A DNA stretch of 64,000 nt from Diplolepis rosae (taxonomy: Eukaryota > Arthropoda > Insecta > Hymenoptera > Diplolepididae), in the NCBI GenBank assembly GCA_030998225.1, contig JAPYXD010000723.1:25003501-25067500 (forward strand). The letters run 5' to 3'. The translations under genes and the position numbers were made by a program. This document shows positions 11,534 to 23,600 of the stretch, one piece after another (the first letter of the stretch is position 1; every line of letters begins with the position of its first letter). The notes beneath the pieces are model-generated. The model was not told the DNA's origin and made no database searches. It was given only the letters and a program-made list of their open reading frames with translations.

Positions 11534-12640
11534 ATGTTACGCAATAAATAATTGCTAATGCTTCTTTTTCGTATGTGTCGTATTTTCGTTCACAGTCATT
11601 TAATGATCTAGAAGTATAAGCTATAGGTTTATCTTTACCTATTTTACCTTGTGAAAGTATTCCACCTATAGAAAATCCTGACGCATAAGTTGTTAAAATA
11701 AAAGGTTGTGAGAAGTCTGGTCTTTGTAAAAGAGGTTGTTCACACAATTTTTCTTTTAAAAGTTCAAATGCTTCTTGTTTTGATGAGCAATTAAATTTTA
11801 CATCCTTCTTTAAAAGTTTATTCACGGGCGTTGCAATTTTAGAAAATCCATCAATAAATCTTCGGTAATAACCAGCTAATCCTAAAAATTGTTTTATATT
11901 TTTAGGGTTTTTTGGTATCGGAAAATTTTTTACTGACTAGTTTCTTAGGGTCTGGTCGTATTCCTTCCTTGTCTATTATGTGTCCTAAATAAGCAACTTT
12001 AAAAAAAATTCACATTTATCTGGCTGTAATTTGAGATTTATCAATCTTATAATCTTTCCATCAATTTCTTAAACTTTTCCTCATGTTCTTCAAGGGAATT
12101 TTCATATAAAACAATGTCATCTAAGTAGACGAATAATTCAGTTCCTTGAAGTCCTGTTAAAACTAAATCCATTAATCGCTGAAATGTAGCTGGTTCATTT
12201 TTCAAACCAAATGGCATACGGTCAAATTCGTAATGGCCATGGGGGGGAGGGGGGGGGGGGGGGTTGAAAAAGCTGTTTTATGAGAGTCTTCAGGGCTCAT
12301 TTTTATTTGATGAAATCCGAAAGCAAGATCAAATACGGAAAAATATTGTGCTGATCCCAATTGATCTAAAATATCGATTTGATTTGGTAAAGGGTAAGAA
12401 CCTCCAATCGTTTTTTCATTGAGTTTGCGAAAATCAAGTACCATTCGCCATTTTCTACTTCCATGTGAGTCCAATTTTTTAGGTTCTATCCAAACAGGTG
12501 TATTATATAGTGATTGTGAGTGTTTAATAATTTTATTTACAATTAGTTCATTTACTTGACGTGAAATTTCTTCTTCATGTACTAGAGGAAATCTATATTT
12601 TGAAAATATAGGTTTGAAAATATAGGTTGATCATCAGTTG
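11526..12640 (-). pseudogene. Reverse transcriptase and RNase H of retroviral pol, broken
   Basis: The RT begins near 12640 and includes WRMVLDFRKLNEKTIGGSYP, FSVFDLAFGFHQI (first catalytic Asp), MPFGLKNEPATFQRL and the FVYLDDIVLY active site (about 12120-12150). A G-homopolymer block at 12242-12263 interrupts the frame before the primer-grip region. After several frameshifts an open stretch (11825-11526) covers the RT connection and the start of RNase H. Its first catalytic Asp is replaced (TTYASG, where TTDASG is expected), and the domain ends early at ALAIIYC. The copy is dead. The layout is standard for Ty3/gypsy pol. Confidence 0.85.
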
Positions 12641-12660
12641 TTGGAATGTTATGTTGTAAG

Positions 12661-12822
12661 CAGTATTCGCAGAACGTGGACGTAAACGGCCCCCACCATA
12701 GATGCTTCGAGCTCATTGTGTCTTCCTCATTCAACCAACCTATGGCAGTGGAGCGAGGAAGAAGCCATGAGCTGGTAGGGTCCATGGTGGGGGCCGTTCA
12801 CGTCCACGTTCTGAGAACACTG
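12661..12822. mobile_element. hAT-type MITE
   Basis: This 162-bp element has TIRs CAGTATTCGCAGAACGTGG / CCACGTTCTGAGAACACTG. Flanking 8-mers GTTGTAAG (12653-12660) and GTTGTCGG (12823-12830) match at 6 of 8 positions, which fits an aged hAT TSD. A related copy lies at 53364-53491. It interrupts the retroviral pol just upstream of RT. Confidence 0.75.
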
Positions 12823-12839
12823 GTTGTCGGACGGTTGTT

Positions 12840-15800
12840 GCTCCTAATGGTTCTCCTGGTATGTGAAATCAATCTACATATTTTTCAATCAAATTTTCAA
12901 CATGTTGTTTTTCTTCTTTGTTTAAATGATCCAATCTTAATAACTCTTTAATGGAATTTGCTCCATTTTTTTCGAAATGTTAAATGATAGATCACATTCA
13001 TTTACTTTCGGAATTTGTTTAATAAAGTCATTGAAAATTTGTTGTGAAAAATTGAATTCTTTTCTGTCTTCAAAATTTGTATTTATGTCAGGTTGCTTTT
13101 CTTCATGTATTGATACTTCTTCAAAATCGATCAATTCAACAGTTGGTATGGTTAACTTTTGAGGTTGCGTATTTGTATTAAATATTTTCATGTACGCTTT
13201 ATTATTATTATTGGAAACAATTGCATTTCCTGAATAAAATCGATTGCATAAGTGTAATTGTTACGAACGTGTCAAGGTGGCCAAATTTTTCCAAAATTAT
13301 AATATAATTTCTACATAAATTCGTATGCCACTCGAAGCGCCCGTAACCGAGCACCTTGACAAGGTCTCTGATGCAGCTTATCGTTGCTCGGGTCAAGGAA
13401 CTTTTAGCAAATGGTTGATTCGGGAAGGAAATTCCTAATACATTATTATATTAATATTGATATCACTATTAATATCATTGTAATTATATCATTAATGGTA
13501 TATATCACGCCCATATTGCGTTATATTATGCATTATATTGATATTATATATGAATTTATGTTTACAGGTAAACGCGGATAATTATAACTTCGATTTTTAA
13601 ATGCGAGTGGCCTGTCACATGATCGCATAGATTGTAATTTCAGTAGTATCTAAATCCAGGAAATTCCTAATGCATTATTTTATTAATATTAATGTTACTA
13701 TTAATATTAATATTGATTTTATACAATATTTATCCAATTATTAAGTATCTTAATTCCGGAAATTCCTAATGCATTATTTTATTAATATTAATATTACTAT
13801 TAATATTACATTTATATGATGTTAATTCATTTAAAACCATTAATATTGTCGCCAATAATTATAAGTATAGCTTCATGCGAGTGGCCTGTCACATCATCGC
13901 ATAAGATGTAATTTCAGAAATATCTAAACCCGTGAAAACATTAATCAACATTATCAATATTTCTACTGGAAAGTGGAAGCAAAAGGAGAGAGCGCGAGAG
14001 AAGAAGAGAGAGCATAAGAGAGAGGAAGAGGGAGAGATATCCAGCGCGCGTACACTCATGCACTGTATCTCACTATAGTTTTCTGCCGTTTGTCAATTCC
14101 TTTCTTCGTTCGCCCATGCACATGCCCCATATACCCGTCTCTTTTTGAAACTTTTGATGTGCTCTGCTGTGCATCGCGAGGCTAGCATACATGCCATTTT
14201 CACACTTCCTTCTCGTACGCCTATCCTGGCTTAGATGCTTTAGCCAGCTGATCTCCCACAACAAAGGCCACGTGCTTTTTGTAATCAAAACCTAAAGGAC
14301 TCATTTGAATATTTAAAATAATTATGTAAGGCTTTATAATTCATATAATGATTATAAACCTAGACTAATTAAATATATATTTCAATTTAGCCCGAAATAT
14401 ATTAGAAACTAAAATCGTTTCTACAATTTGATGACAATGCATCAAATACTAAAATTCGATGAGTGCATTTCCTTTCTCACGATAAGTGTGGAAATAAGGG
14501 AGAAATATTCGACACCTAAAAATCAGCAAATGGTGCAATAACTGAATCAGCATGGTACAAAGTCCATCTAAATTCCTAAAACCTTCCTACCATTATTTCT
14601 TTGTCCAATCATAGATTCCTTAATCATCGAAAAACCCTACCATGTTCACCTCGCGATGAAACAGTAAAACAGATCAACGCCAAGCCAAAATTTGCAGTTA
14701 CTCGAGCAACCCGGTACTATCCGGAACTACTCGGACAGTAGGGAATATACTTTTCTCTACTTTTGCCCGTCTGCGGTCTAGATCGACAGTTCCTAGATCC
14801 TCGTTAGTTGATTGAACCCGTAAAACTCTTTCTAACGAAATTATTTATTTGGCATCGTGTCGGGCGGACGTAAAATACAAAAGTCTTCATCTAGACAGAA
14901 GCAATTCTTTTATTTTGAATACATCAAAATTAAATTCATCTTCGGCGGGCCATTTAAAAGGTCCAATTCGTTGATCTCGAACGGTCGGTATACCTGTTTC
15001 ACTAGTTGAGGGTAACTCGTAAACGATTATCTAGTCATAGACTCTTGGCAATCGCATCGAACGTGTTTCAACGAAAATCTTCGGCGGACTATTTACAGTC
15101 CAAATCCAGTTTTTCGCGGTTTTTCTTCACCAAAATAAAACGGCACAAAGCAGCGAGAAATCGCAGAAAATTAATACTACCGAATCTCAAAACGGTAGTG
15201 ATAATTTTCACAAAATATTGGAATTAGATTTAATAGGGAAATTTTAGCGGTGAAAAGAGCTCGACCTCGACCCTTTTCTGGTTGAAAGCCAATCGTTATA
15301 TTTTCTTATTAAACCTAAAAGAAAAGTGGAAACAGTGTGTATGTGCATCACGCAAAGGACAAGGGTGGTTTCTTTTGGAAACCACAGATATATAAAATCA
15401 AGTTTGGCCCGGATAACTGAGGACTTCAGCAACGGGAACGCACTCTCTTCCTTGCTTCTGCTCTCCAGAAATCCGGTAGGATTAAGAACCTAGGAATAAA
15501 ATCTTAGTTGTGGTAAGGTACAATTTATATTTCTGACTTGTCTCACTCTTGATTTATATCCAAAATGTTCACCTCGGGTTATTCGCTTCTTTATTTTTGA
15601 AATAAAACTGTCTTTTATTTATTCGAATAATTGCCGCCTGACTTCATTTTATTCAAGGCATCTTTTCCCCTCTTGTTATTGTTCAAAATTAAAGGTGATC
15701 AGCGTAAATGTGAAGAATACACTCTCAGTCCGAGAGTAGAAGACCAACGACCCCACATAATAATAAACGGATTCAATTAATATTCACATTAATCGAATTC

Positions 15801-16080
15801 GGCAGTTTGGACGACCTCCGCGTACCCATTTTATTAATAAATGAAGTATATTAAAAGTAATTGTTTTTACTTTTTATGAATTTTATTTAAATTAATAATA
15901 CCCGTACGTAACATAATTGTGGAATAAATCCCTGTTTTTGTTCACTGTTTTTAATTCTTACATAAAAATCTGAAATTGTTCTTGCTGGTACCAATATAGT
16001 TTCTCTCATTTCAATTGGATAAATTTTATCATGTATTTCGAGCTGTTTTTGTGCATAATTAATTTTTGCGTTATTATTTC
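12840..16080 (-). pseudogene. Retroviral protease region, split by a solo LTR
   Basis: Coding-like sequence runs from about 16060 to 15918 (containing RETILVPARTISDFYVRIKN and IPQL). It resumes directly beyond the LTR insertion at 13258 and continues down to about 12850 (FYSGNAIVSNN, then MKIFNTNTQPQKLTIPTVEL). This is the usual C-terminal pattern of Ty3/gypsy aspartic proteases and the linker towards RT. The active-site D-S/T-G triplet was not found and would lie upstream, where an R1 fragment has inserted. The frame matches across the LTR when one copy of the 4-bp TSD is counted. Confidence 0.55.
13259..15913 (-). mobile_element. Putative solo LTR, 2.65 kb, TSD TAAT
   Basis: The block starts TGTTACGAACG and ends GTACGTAACA, giving the TG...CA ends and short inverted repeats typical of LTRs. 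The 4-bp TSD TAAT flanks it at 13255-13258 and 15914-15917. Protease coding sequence is continuous across it. No ORF with retroviral motifs lies inside, so it is best read as a solo LTR left by recombination. Three imperfect direct copies of a segment with AAATTCCTAATGCATTATT lie at about 13428, 13657 and 13757, and GCGAGTGGCCTGTCACAT occurs at about 13602 and 13878. The orientation is assumed. The length is large for an LTR. Confidence 0.65.
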
Positions 16081-16084
16081 ACAT

Positions 16085-17035
16085 GTCATCTCCTCCTTGA
16101 GAGACCATTTGTCGCCCTCATATATCACCCACCTGTCGCTCAGATAGTTATCTATCACTCGCAACAGGTAGTCTCGAGTCTTTTTCCGCACCATCGCCTG
16201 GATGCAGATGTTCCATCTCGCGGTATTGAATGCATTGCCTATGTCAGTGCTGATCAACTCGCAGAATCCCATACGCTTACCAGTTCCTCTTCTTGCTTTA
16301 GTGGCGATGTCCACCACTGCCTGGATGGCGTCAACTGTGGACCTGCCTTTCCGAAAGCCAAGCTGGTTTTCCGAGAGACCATTCTCGCGGACCATGTGAC
16401 CCTGTAGTCTTTGTAGGATCATTTCCTCCAGAAGTTTCCCCATCGTATCCAAAAGACATATTGGTCTATACCAACCTCTGCCTCTTTCAGTCTGCGAAGA
16501 ACCTCCCCTCCCGAAGACAGGAGTTAAAGACTTCTAGGAGGATCTCCGGGTATACCTCGATCACCTCTTTGAGGATCTCGTTCGGCAACCCGTCGATCCC
16601 CGGTGCTGTGTTTGCCTTGAGCCTTCCACCCGCTCTCTTTAGTTCTTCGAGAGTGAAGAGTTCTTCGCGCCAGACCACGCAGGAGCTTCGGTCCTGTCTT
16701 TGGAACGGCTCTACATGCGGAAACAAGCTTCGCACGATGTACTTGACTCGATCGGGATTATCCAGGCCCGGGGTCTTTCTTTTAGTCACCAATCTCTTAG
16801 TGACTATTTTGAAGGCGAGACCCCATGGGTCCTTCTCGACCGCACCGATCAAGTCTTTCCAGCACTGAAGTGACTGAAGTCGGCTTTTATTTATGCCTTG
16901 CCTCAGAGTTGATTTTGCTTTTTTCCATGCCTCGTGCAGCAGAAAATCACCTTTTGAGCGGGTGAATCTCCGCCGCGCTGCGAGGCTTTCCCGACGCAGG
17001 ACAGACAACTGGTCGTTCCACCAGTACATTGAGTC
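16085..17035 (-). pseudogene. R1-clade ORF2 fragment (reverse transcriptase part)
   Basis: A fragment of a non-LTR retrotransposon pol is inserted at the gag-pol junction. From 17029 to 16487 it codes for the region upstream of RT and RT block 0 (WWNDQLSVLRRE, NTAPGIDGLPNEILK). After a small deletion near 16450-16490 it continues (16452-16085) with RT motifs GKLLEEMILQRLQGHM, NQLGFRKGRSTVDAI and the palm strand (STDIGNAFNTARW, where the usual D-x-x-x-A-F-D has changed). The endonuclease, the YxDD region and the 3' end are absent. No poly(A) or clear TSD marks the edges, so the way it arrived is unclear. It could come from the same clade as the gag-only element at 2761-4680. Confidence 0.75.
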
Positions 17036-17039
17036 CGAT

Positions 17040-17625
17040 TAAATTCTTGTCGTTGTGGTGGTTGGTGTTGTTGTTGTTGTTGTAATTGTTGATTTCTATT
17101 TATTTGTTTGTTACAATTCCTAGAAGTATGTCCTGGTGTATTACATGAATAGCAAATAACTTCAAAATTTTGACCTTGATTGGGGTTCTGATCAAAATTT
17201 GGATTTTGATTTCTATTTTGACTGTAATTCCCATTATAATTCGGTGTTTGGTTGAAATAAGGATTTTGATTAAAGTTCCTGCTTTGATTATAATTTTGAC
17301 CTTGATTATAATTTTGACCTTCATTGAAATTTTGACCTTGATTAAAATTTCGACCTTGATTAAAGGTTCTATTGAAATTTGAATTCGGAATGAAGTTTCT
17401 GCTGAGATTCGGATTATGATTAAAATTTCTACTAAAATTCGAATTTTGATTAAAATTTCGACTTAGATTATTTTGATTAGAATTACGGTACATATTTTGA
17501 TTATTTCGGTTGAAGTTTGAGTTTGAGTTTGAGTTGAATCTATTTCCTTGGGAAAAATTAGGGCGAGATGGGAAACTATTCACATTCCTATTGTCGCTTC
17601 TACTCCCTTGTTGACTTGTATTCTG
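17040..17625 (-). pseudogene. Gag nucleocapsid part: Asn-rich repeats and CCHC zinc knuckle
   Basis: This is the C-terminal Gag of the retrovirus-like element. A long Asn/Gln/Phe-rich tract with short repeats (units such as NFNQG and NYNQG) is followed by one zinc knuckle, CYSCNTPGHTSRNC, and a Gln-rich tail. The frame continues without shift into coding sequence at 26685 once the hAT-type insertion is removed, so the two parts belong to one gag. Such Asn-rich low-complexity Gag tails probably bind RNA and may phase-separate (inference). The start seen at 17673 lies in transposon sequence and is not real. Confidence 0.75.
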
Positions 17626-17633
17626 CACCTGGT

Positions 17634-20256
17634 CAGTGTGTTCAGATCGGACACGCCAACCATTCGCACACAATTACAGGCTAGGTCCGTGTGAATAAAG
17701 TAGGAGCTCGAAAATCTTCGAGAAACTTCGGCTCTCTCCTTATTTCGTCTATATATAGCATATACGAACTAAAGTAAAAGCAAGCGTTCCCTAACTTTCT
17801 GAGTTTCAGCGATTTCTTCGATTCAATGTCTCGTGCATCTCTTCGTCTGCTCGCCCGGCGACTTCTGTTTACAAAATTTGACAGCTAACAAATTTTGTAA
17901 AACATCTTAAATAATGTTGATGACGTGACATAAATTTTATGAATTTCAGGAAATGTTAAATAATTCTTTCGAGTGTGTGATCTGCAAGGACTATTTATTC
18001 GATACTATTTGTTTGTAGAATTTAAATTCAGAATTTGAGGTTAGGTTCATGACCTGTTGTATTCAAGTAGTTTTATTTTTTAACTTTCTTTGATTTCACT
18101 CAATTGATTTTAAATATTGTAAATTCAGAATGTTAATTAATTGTATTTTTATGTAAATTTTTAAAATAATAATCATTTTTAATTAATAAATTCTGTCATA
18201 ATTACCTTTCTTGTAATTCTATTTTCTGAGAATATAAAAACACTGCTTTAAAGAAAAAATGTGGAAACCTAGCTTCAAGTTTTTTTACGTAGGAAAAACT
18301 TTGCAGAATTTAAATCTAATACTCTTACAGTCTTGCAAATGAAAATTAAATTACAGATATCAAAATTTCACAAAAGTACAATATAAATCAGTAAATTAAT
18401 GATACAATGATCTAAAAATGAAAGAGTTTTAAAATCGTTTGAACTCAAAATTTTTTTAATTTTCAAAGGCTTTTTTAAGGCTATAAGTACTTTTCAGAAG
18501 TGATTAATTAAAAGCTTACAAGAAAAAAATCATTTTAAACTAAATCTATATAATTTAAAGTAATTTTAGTTATATATCGAAAAAATTGAAATAGTCCTCG
18601 GACTTTAGAAAACTAGGAAATTTATTGATGGAAATCATTTCAAAAATTTGTTTGAATCAAATTAATTTTTTTTCAAAACAAAGAAATTAATTCAATGATA
18701 TATGGTCAAAGATATAAATGGTTTGATTGAAGGCAGGAATTTATTTGATTCGAACAAATATTTATTTGTTCCAAAGATATTTTGTTTGAATCAAAAAAAT
18801 TTTGTTTAAATTCTATAAATCAAAAAAAGTTGTCTAAACAAATCATTTTCTTTGACTCAATCAAATATTTTTTCTGAATGCACTTATTTTGATTTAGAGA
18901 GTGAAATAAAGAGTACTTACCAAAGGTGATCCTGATTTATGTAAGAATTGCCAGTAAAATTATTAGAAAAGGAAATTCTAACAATATCCTCAAAAGACGG
19001 CACAAAAAATAATTGTTTCATTTGAAATATTTCAGTAATTGCAATTCGAAATGATTTCCATGAATAAATTTCCTAGTTTTCTAAAGTCCGAGGACTATTT
19101 CAATTTTTTCGATATATAACTAAAATTACTTTAAATTATATAGATTTAGCTTAAAAACGCTCAAAAATAGAGGTCATTTTACAATTGGAATTATTTGCAA
19201 TTAAAATTTTTGTAAAGAGGAACCATTATAATTATTTGTAGATCTTTTTACTTAAATATTCCCAACTTATTCAATTTAAAATTGGAAATATTACTAATTA
19301 AACAATTTTCAATGCATCATTATTTATTAATCTGTCCACTTATGATTTTCTTGTAAGCTTTTAATTAATCACTTTTGAAAAGCACTTATAGCCTTAAAAA
19401 AGCCTTTGAAAATTAAAAAAATTTTGAGTTCAAACGATTTTAAAACTCTTTCATTTTTAGATCATTGTATCATTAATTTACTGATTTATATTGTACTGTT
19501 GTGAAATTTTGATATCTGTAATTTAATTCTCATTTGCAAGACTGTAAGAGTATTGGATTTAAATTCTAAACTCAAAATTTCAATTTCTCATTTCGACCAA
19601 AAATATTGACAGTAACAATTTTTCCCTTCATAGATGTACTTTATTACCTAAGGTATAAGTAAGAATGAATATTAAAGAGTTATTTCCTGTAAGTAATTAT
19701 TTATTTAGTAATTTCATAAATTTCGGGTTGGCTGCAAAGTTTTTCGTACGTAAAAAAACTTGAAGCTAGGTTTCCACATTTTTTCTTTAAAGCAGTGTTT
19801 TTATATTCTAAGAAAATAGAATTACAAGAAAGGTAATTATGACAGAATGTATTAATTAAAAATAATTATTATTTTAAAAATTTACATAAAAATACAATTA
19901 ATTAACATTCTGAATTTACAATATTTAAAATCAATTGAGTGAAATCAAAGAAAGTTAAAAAATAAAACTACTTGAATACAACAGGTCATGAACCTAACCT
20001 CAAATTCTGAATTTAAATTCTACAAACAAATAGTATCGAATAAATAGTCCTTGCAGATCACACACTCGAAAGAATTATTTAACATTTCCTGAAATTCATA
20101 AAATTTATGTCACGTCATCAACATTATTTAAGATGTTTTACAAAATTTGTTAGCTGTCAAATTTTGTAAACAGAAGTCGCCGGGCGAGCAGACGAAGAGA
20201 TGCACGAGACATTGAATCGAAGAAATCGCAGAAACTCAGAAAGTTAGGGAACGCTT
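17634..20256. repeat. Long inverted arms of the foldback element
   Basis: The left arm (17634 to about 18645) pairs with the right arm (about 19040 to 20256, then 26467 to 26676). Examples of matching blocks are TTTACAAAATTTGACAGCTA at 17870 against its complement near 20155, and AGTCCTCGGACTTTAG at 18592 against 19083. The right arm has two extra stretches (about 19155-19330 and 19570-19750). No gene was found in the arms. The central loop (about 18650-19040) is AT-rich with repeated TTTGAATCAAA-like words. Confidence 0.8.
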
Positions 20257-20618
20257 CTTCTTCTTCTTTGTGAAATTTTCTTAGCACTAGATCCTAGGGA
20301 CATCACAATTTCCGCAGTGGACATCCCTTGCTGAAAACAGCGAGACCTATCCGGCCATAGCAAGTAGTTTTATGTTTTGTTCAAATTATCATCAGTAGAT
20401 AGTTTCAAGCAGTGTGTATAGATGGTGCAGGTGGTGTAGCAGTGCTTAGTGCGCAGTAGGCGGGAGATTCAAAGTAGAAGTAGAATAGTTGTGTCCAATT
20501 TGTGTAATTCACAACTTGTGGGGTTTACGTGCCATAAAGCGTGAAAGATGCAAAGCATGAAGTGTATGTATAGCGAAAAGAGTAGCAAATATTAAAGCGA
20601 TTAGTAGAATGATAAGAT

Positions 20619-23600
20619 TTACACAAGTAGTTCACAATCTTTAAGGAATTCAACAATTAACTTGCAAGCATAGCTACTAGGTTTATATAGAAAGCTCTCC
20701 ACACAGAAGGGAGGGAATTTTTTCATTTTAATTAATGACCGTTCAAGTTTTTGCCTTTGTTCATGGAAACGCGGGCAGGACCATAAAACATGATTAATGT
20801 CTTCATCCGTATGTCCACAGGGACAGTCGTATAAATCTACAAAGTTCTTTCTAGCCAAACTACTGGCAAGGGCATAATGGTTACTCCTAAGTCGAGAAAC
20901 ACTGACGACATCTCTTCTTCCTCTCAACTCTGATTGGAAAAACCAGGGTTTTAGAGAGTCAGAAAAAAAATTTTTAAAGTAATAAAGGCCCACTCCTCTA
21001 CGTTCACTGTCTCTCTTCAGATCAGCATTCGAAAGTCCAAGAAATGTGGCAGTAATTGTCTTGTAGAAATCGGTGTAAGGGATTCTGTAATTTAAGGGGG
21101 TTCCTGAGGTCGAAGCCATTTTGGCTAGTTTATCTGCAACTTCGTTGCCAAAAATACCCCTGTGTCCGGGAATCCAATAAAGACTGATTTTTATGTTAAG
21201 TTTTCCTGCATAGGAGAGAAGATTTCTTATTTTGTATATAAGATAATTTTTAGTTTCTAAATGGTTGAAATTTAGGCAGGCCGTTAGGACACTGCGGGAG
21301 TCAGAAGCTATAACGGCTGGAGATATTTTTTCTTCAAGTATAATCTCTATTGCCTCACAGATAGCAGTCGCTTCAACCGTGAAAATAGATGCATGATGAG
21401 ACAATTTAAACATCTTAAAGATTTGTAGGGAGGGACAGGTAATTCCAATACCTGTGTGCAGAGTATCTTCCTTCTTTGACCCATCTGTATAAAGAATTAT
21501 TGTGTCTACAAGGTTTCCACCAACGTATTGTTTGAAGTCTAAGTTTGGGGAAGAGCTTTTCATTAAAGTGTCCCCCAACTGTAGGTTTATGTTAAGATTT
21601 TCAAATTCAAGAGAGTAGTCTAAGAGATAGTTTATGGGGGTATAAGAATACATAATTTTAGATTCAAGTTTGTTTAGATGAATATAAGAATTTAGTAAGA
21701 GAAAGGTATTTCTATAATTGTAAGCATTATTTTTAGAGGTAATAGATTCTAACCTATAAAGAGAGTCAAGTAGAGGGTGGTCTTCCATTGAGAAGACTTT
21801 CAGGATAAATTTCTTTGTTAGGAATTGGAGCCGCCGAAGTAAGGGAGGTTCCTTGAGTTCAGCAAACATAATTGGAATAGGGGTCGATATACGGTAGCCA
21901 AGGATTAGTCTTAAGATCCGATTTTGTAGTTTGCAAATTTGGTCATATGGTTTACATTTATAGATTGTTAGGGCTTGGCAGCCATATTCAAGAACGCTTC
22001 TTATAAGAGAATGGTAAAGCATAAGCAAGGTTCTTGGGTTTGCACCCCACCATGTTCCCCTAAGAAATTTAATAATGTTAATGCCTTTATTAATTCTTTC
22101 CATTAAATGGTTAAAATGGGGTTTCCAAGATAGTTCGCAGTCGAAAAGCAGTCCCAGAAAAGTCACTTCATAAGAAAGGGAGATTCTATGATTATCTAAG
22201 GTTACATGAGAGTCTTCAGGGATGCGATTCTTGTTTTTTCAACTGAGATATTGAGTCCTTTTGATTTGAAAAAATGTTGTAATAAGTTAAGGCTTACTTG
22301 TAAAATATGAATGCATTCGTGAAGATTACGTGATGAGAAAAATAGAGCAATATCATCAGCGTATTGCAGGATTTTACATGAGGGGTGGGTATGTTTATAG
22401 ATATTTATTGTGTATATGTTATATAGAGTTGGACTTGAGACGCATCCCTGGGGGAGACCTCTCTGGAATTTATATGGACCTACATTTGAGTTATTAATTT
22501 TAAAAAATACGTTCCTTTCCGTGGTTAGATTTTCAAAAAATTTACAGACTTTCCAAGGGACACCCAACCCCTGTAAATCATTAATTAGTATATTAGGGAC
22601 CACCCTATCATACGCCGCCTCCACATCAAGGAATAAAGCAGCTGTATAAGAGTCCTCCACAAAGGAAGTATGAATCTCTGTGGACAGGATGGCGAGGCTA
22701 TCACTACAAGAACGATTCTTTCTAAATCCGAACTGAGACTTGTGGATAAGCATTTGGTTTTCTAGCCACCAGTTTAAACGGTTAGTGATAAGTCTTTCCA
22801 AAAGTTTTAGGAAGCAGGAGGCGAGAGCAATTGGACGGAATTTAGATGAGTTTGGTTTAGGAATAAGAAATACGAGGTATTTACTCCAGGATTCAGGGAA
22901 GGAACCTTCGTTCACAATTAGATTGTAGACTCTTAAGAGTTGTTTGAGAATATTATCGGGAAGATTTTGAATTACTTCAAAGTTAATTTTATCTAGGCCG
23001 GGAGAGGATTTTTTTTTTGAGTTTTTTACAGCGTGCTTCATTTCCCGAAGCCTGAATGGGGCCGTAAGATGGTGTGAAGTTAGGGTGTCAACAGAGGGAG
23101 GAGGAGAACTAGGAAGGGAGGGAATGGGAGGAAGATCATTTGGGGGTGCACTGAATTTATGGAATCTTTCAATAAAATTTTTCATTTTTGTAACAGTTTC
23201 CGTGTTAGCTGTGGAGGTGGTAGGTGAAGGTGGAGATAACAATCTGTGCCTGAAACCTCGTATTTTTGTCCAAACATTCGAAATCTTGGTGGTTGAAGAT
23301 AGAGATTCGCAGTAAGATCTAAACCCCATTACTTTGGTTTTTTTCAGCGTGCGTTTAGTAGTGGCTTCAAATTTTTGAAGGTCTAGGAAGTTCTCGTAAT
23401 TGCATTTATGGCAATATCTGCCCAGTTTGGCCCTTCTAAGTCTTTCAAGCTTAGTACATTCCTCATTCCACCATGGTGGGGAGTTTGCGTAATCTCGAGA
23501 AGGTTTATTTCCTATTTTAGGACCAGCTTTGTGGAGGGCATCATCAATCAGTTTAAAAAGGTCATAGTAGGATTGGAGCGCTGAGAAAGGGGTGGGGACA

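Noticed and set aside
16903..17673. A single gag-like gene starting at 17673 and ending at 16903
   Set aside because: Its first codons lie in the TIR of the foldback element and its last codons in the R1 fragment. Only the middle is retroviral gag.
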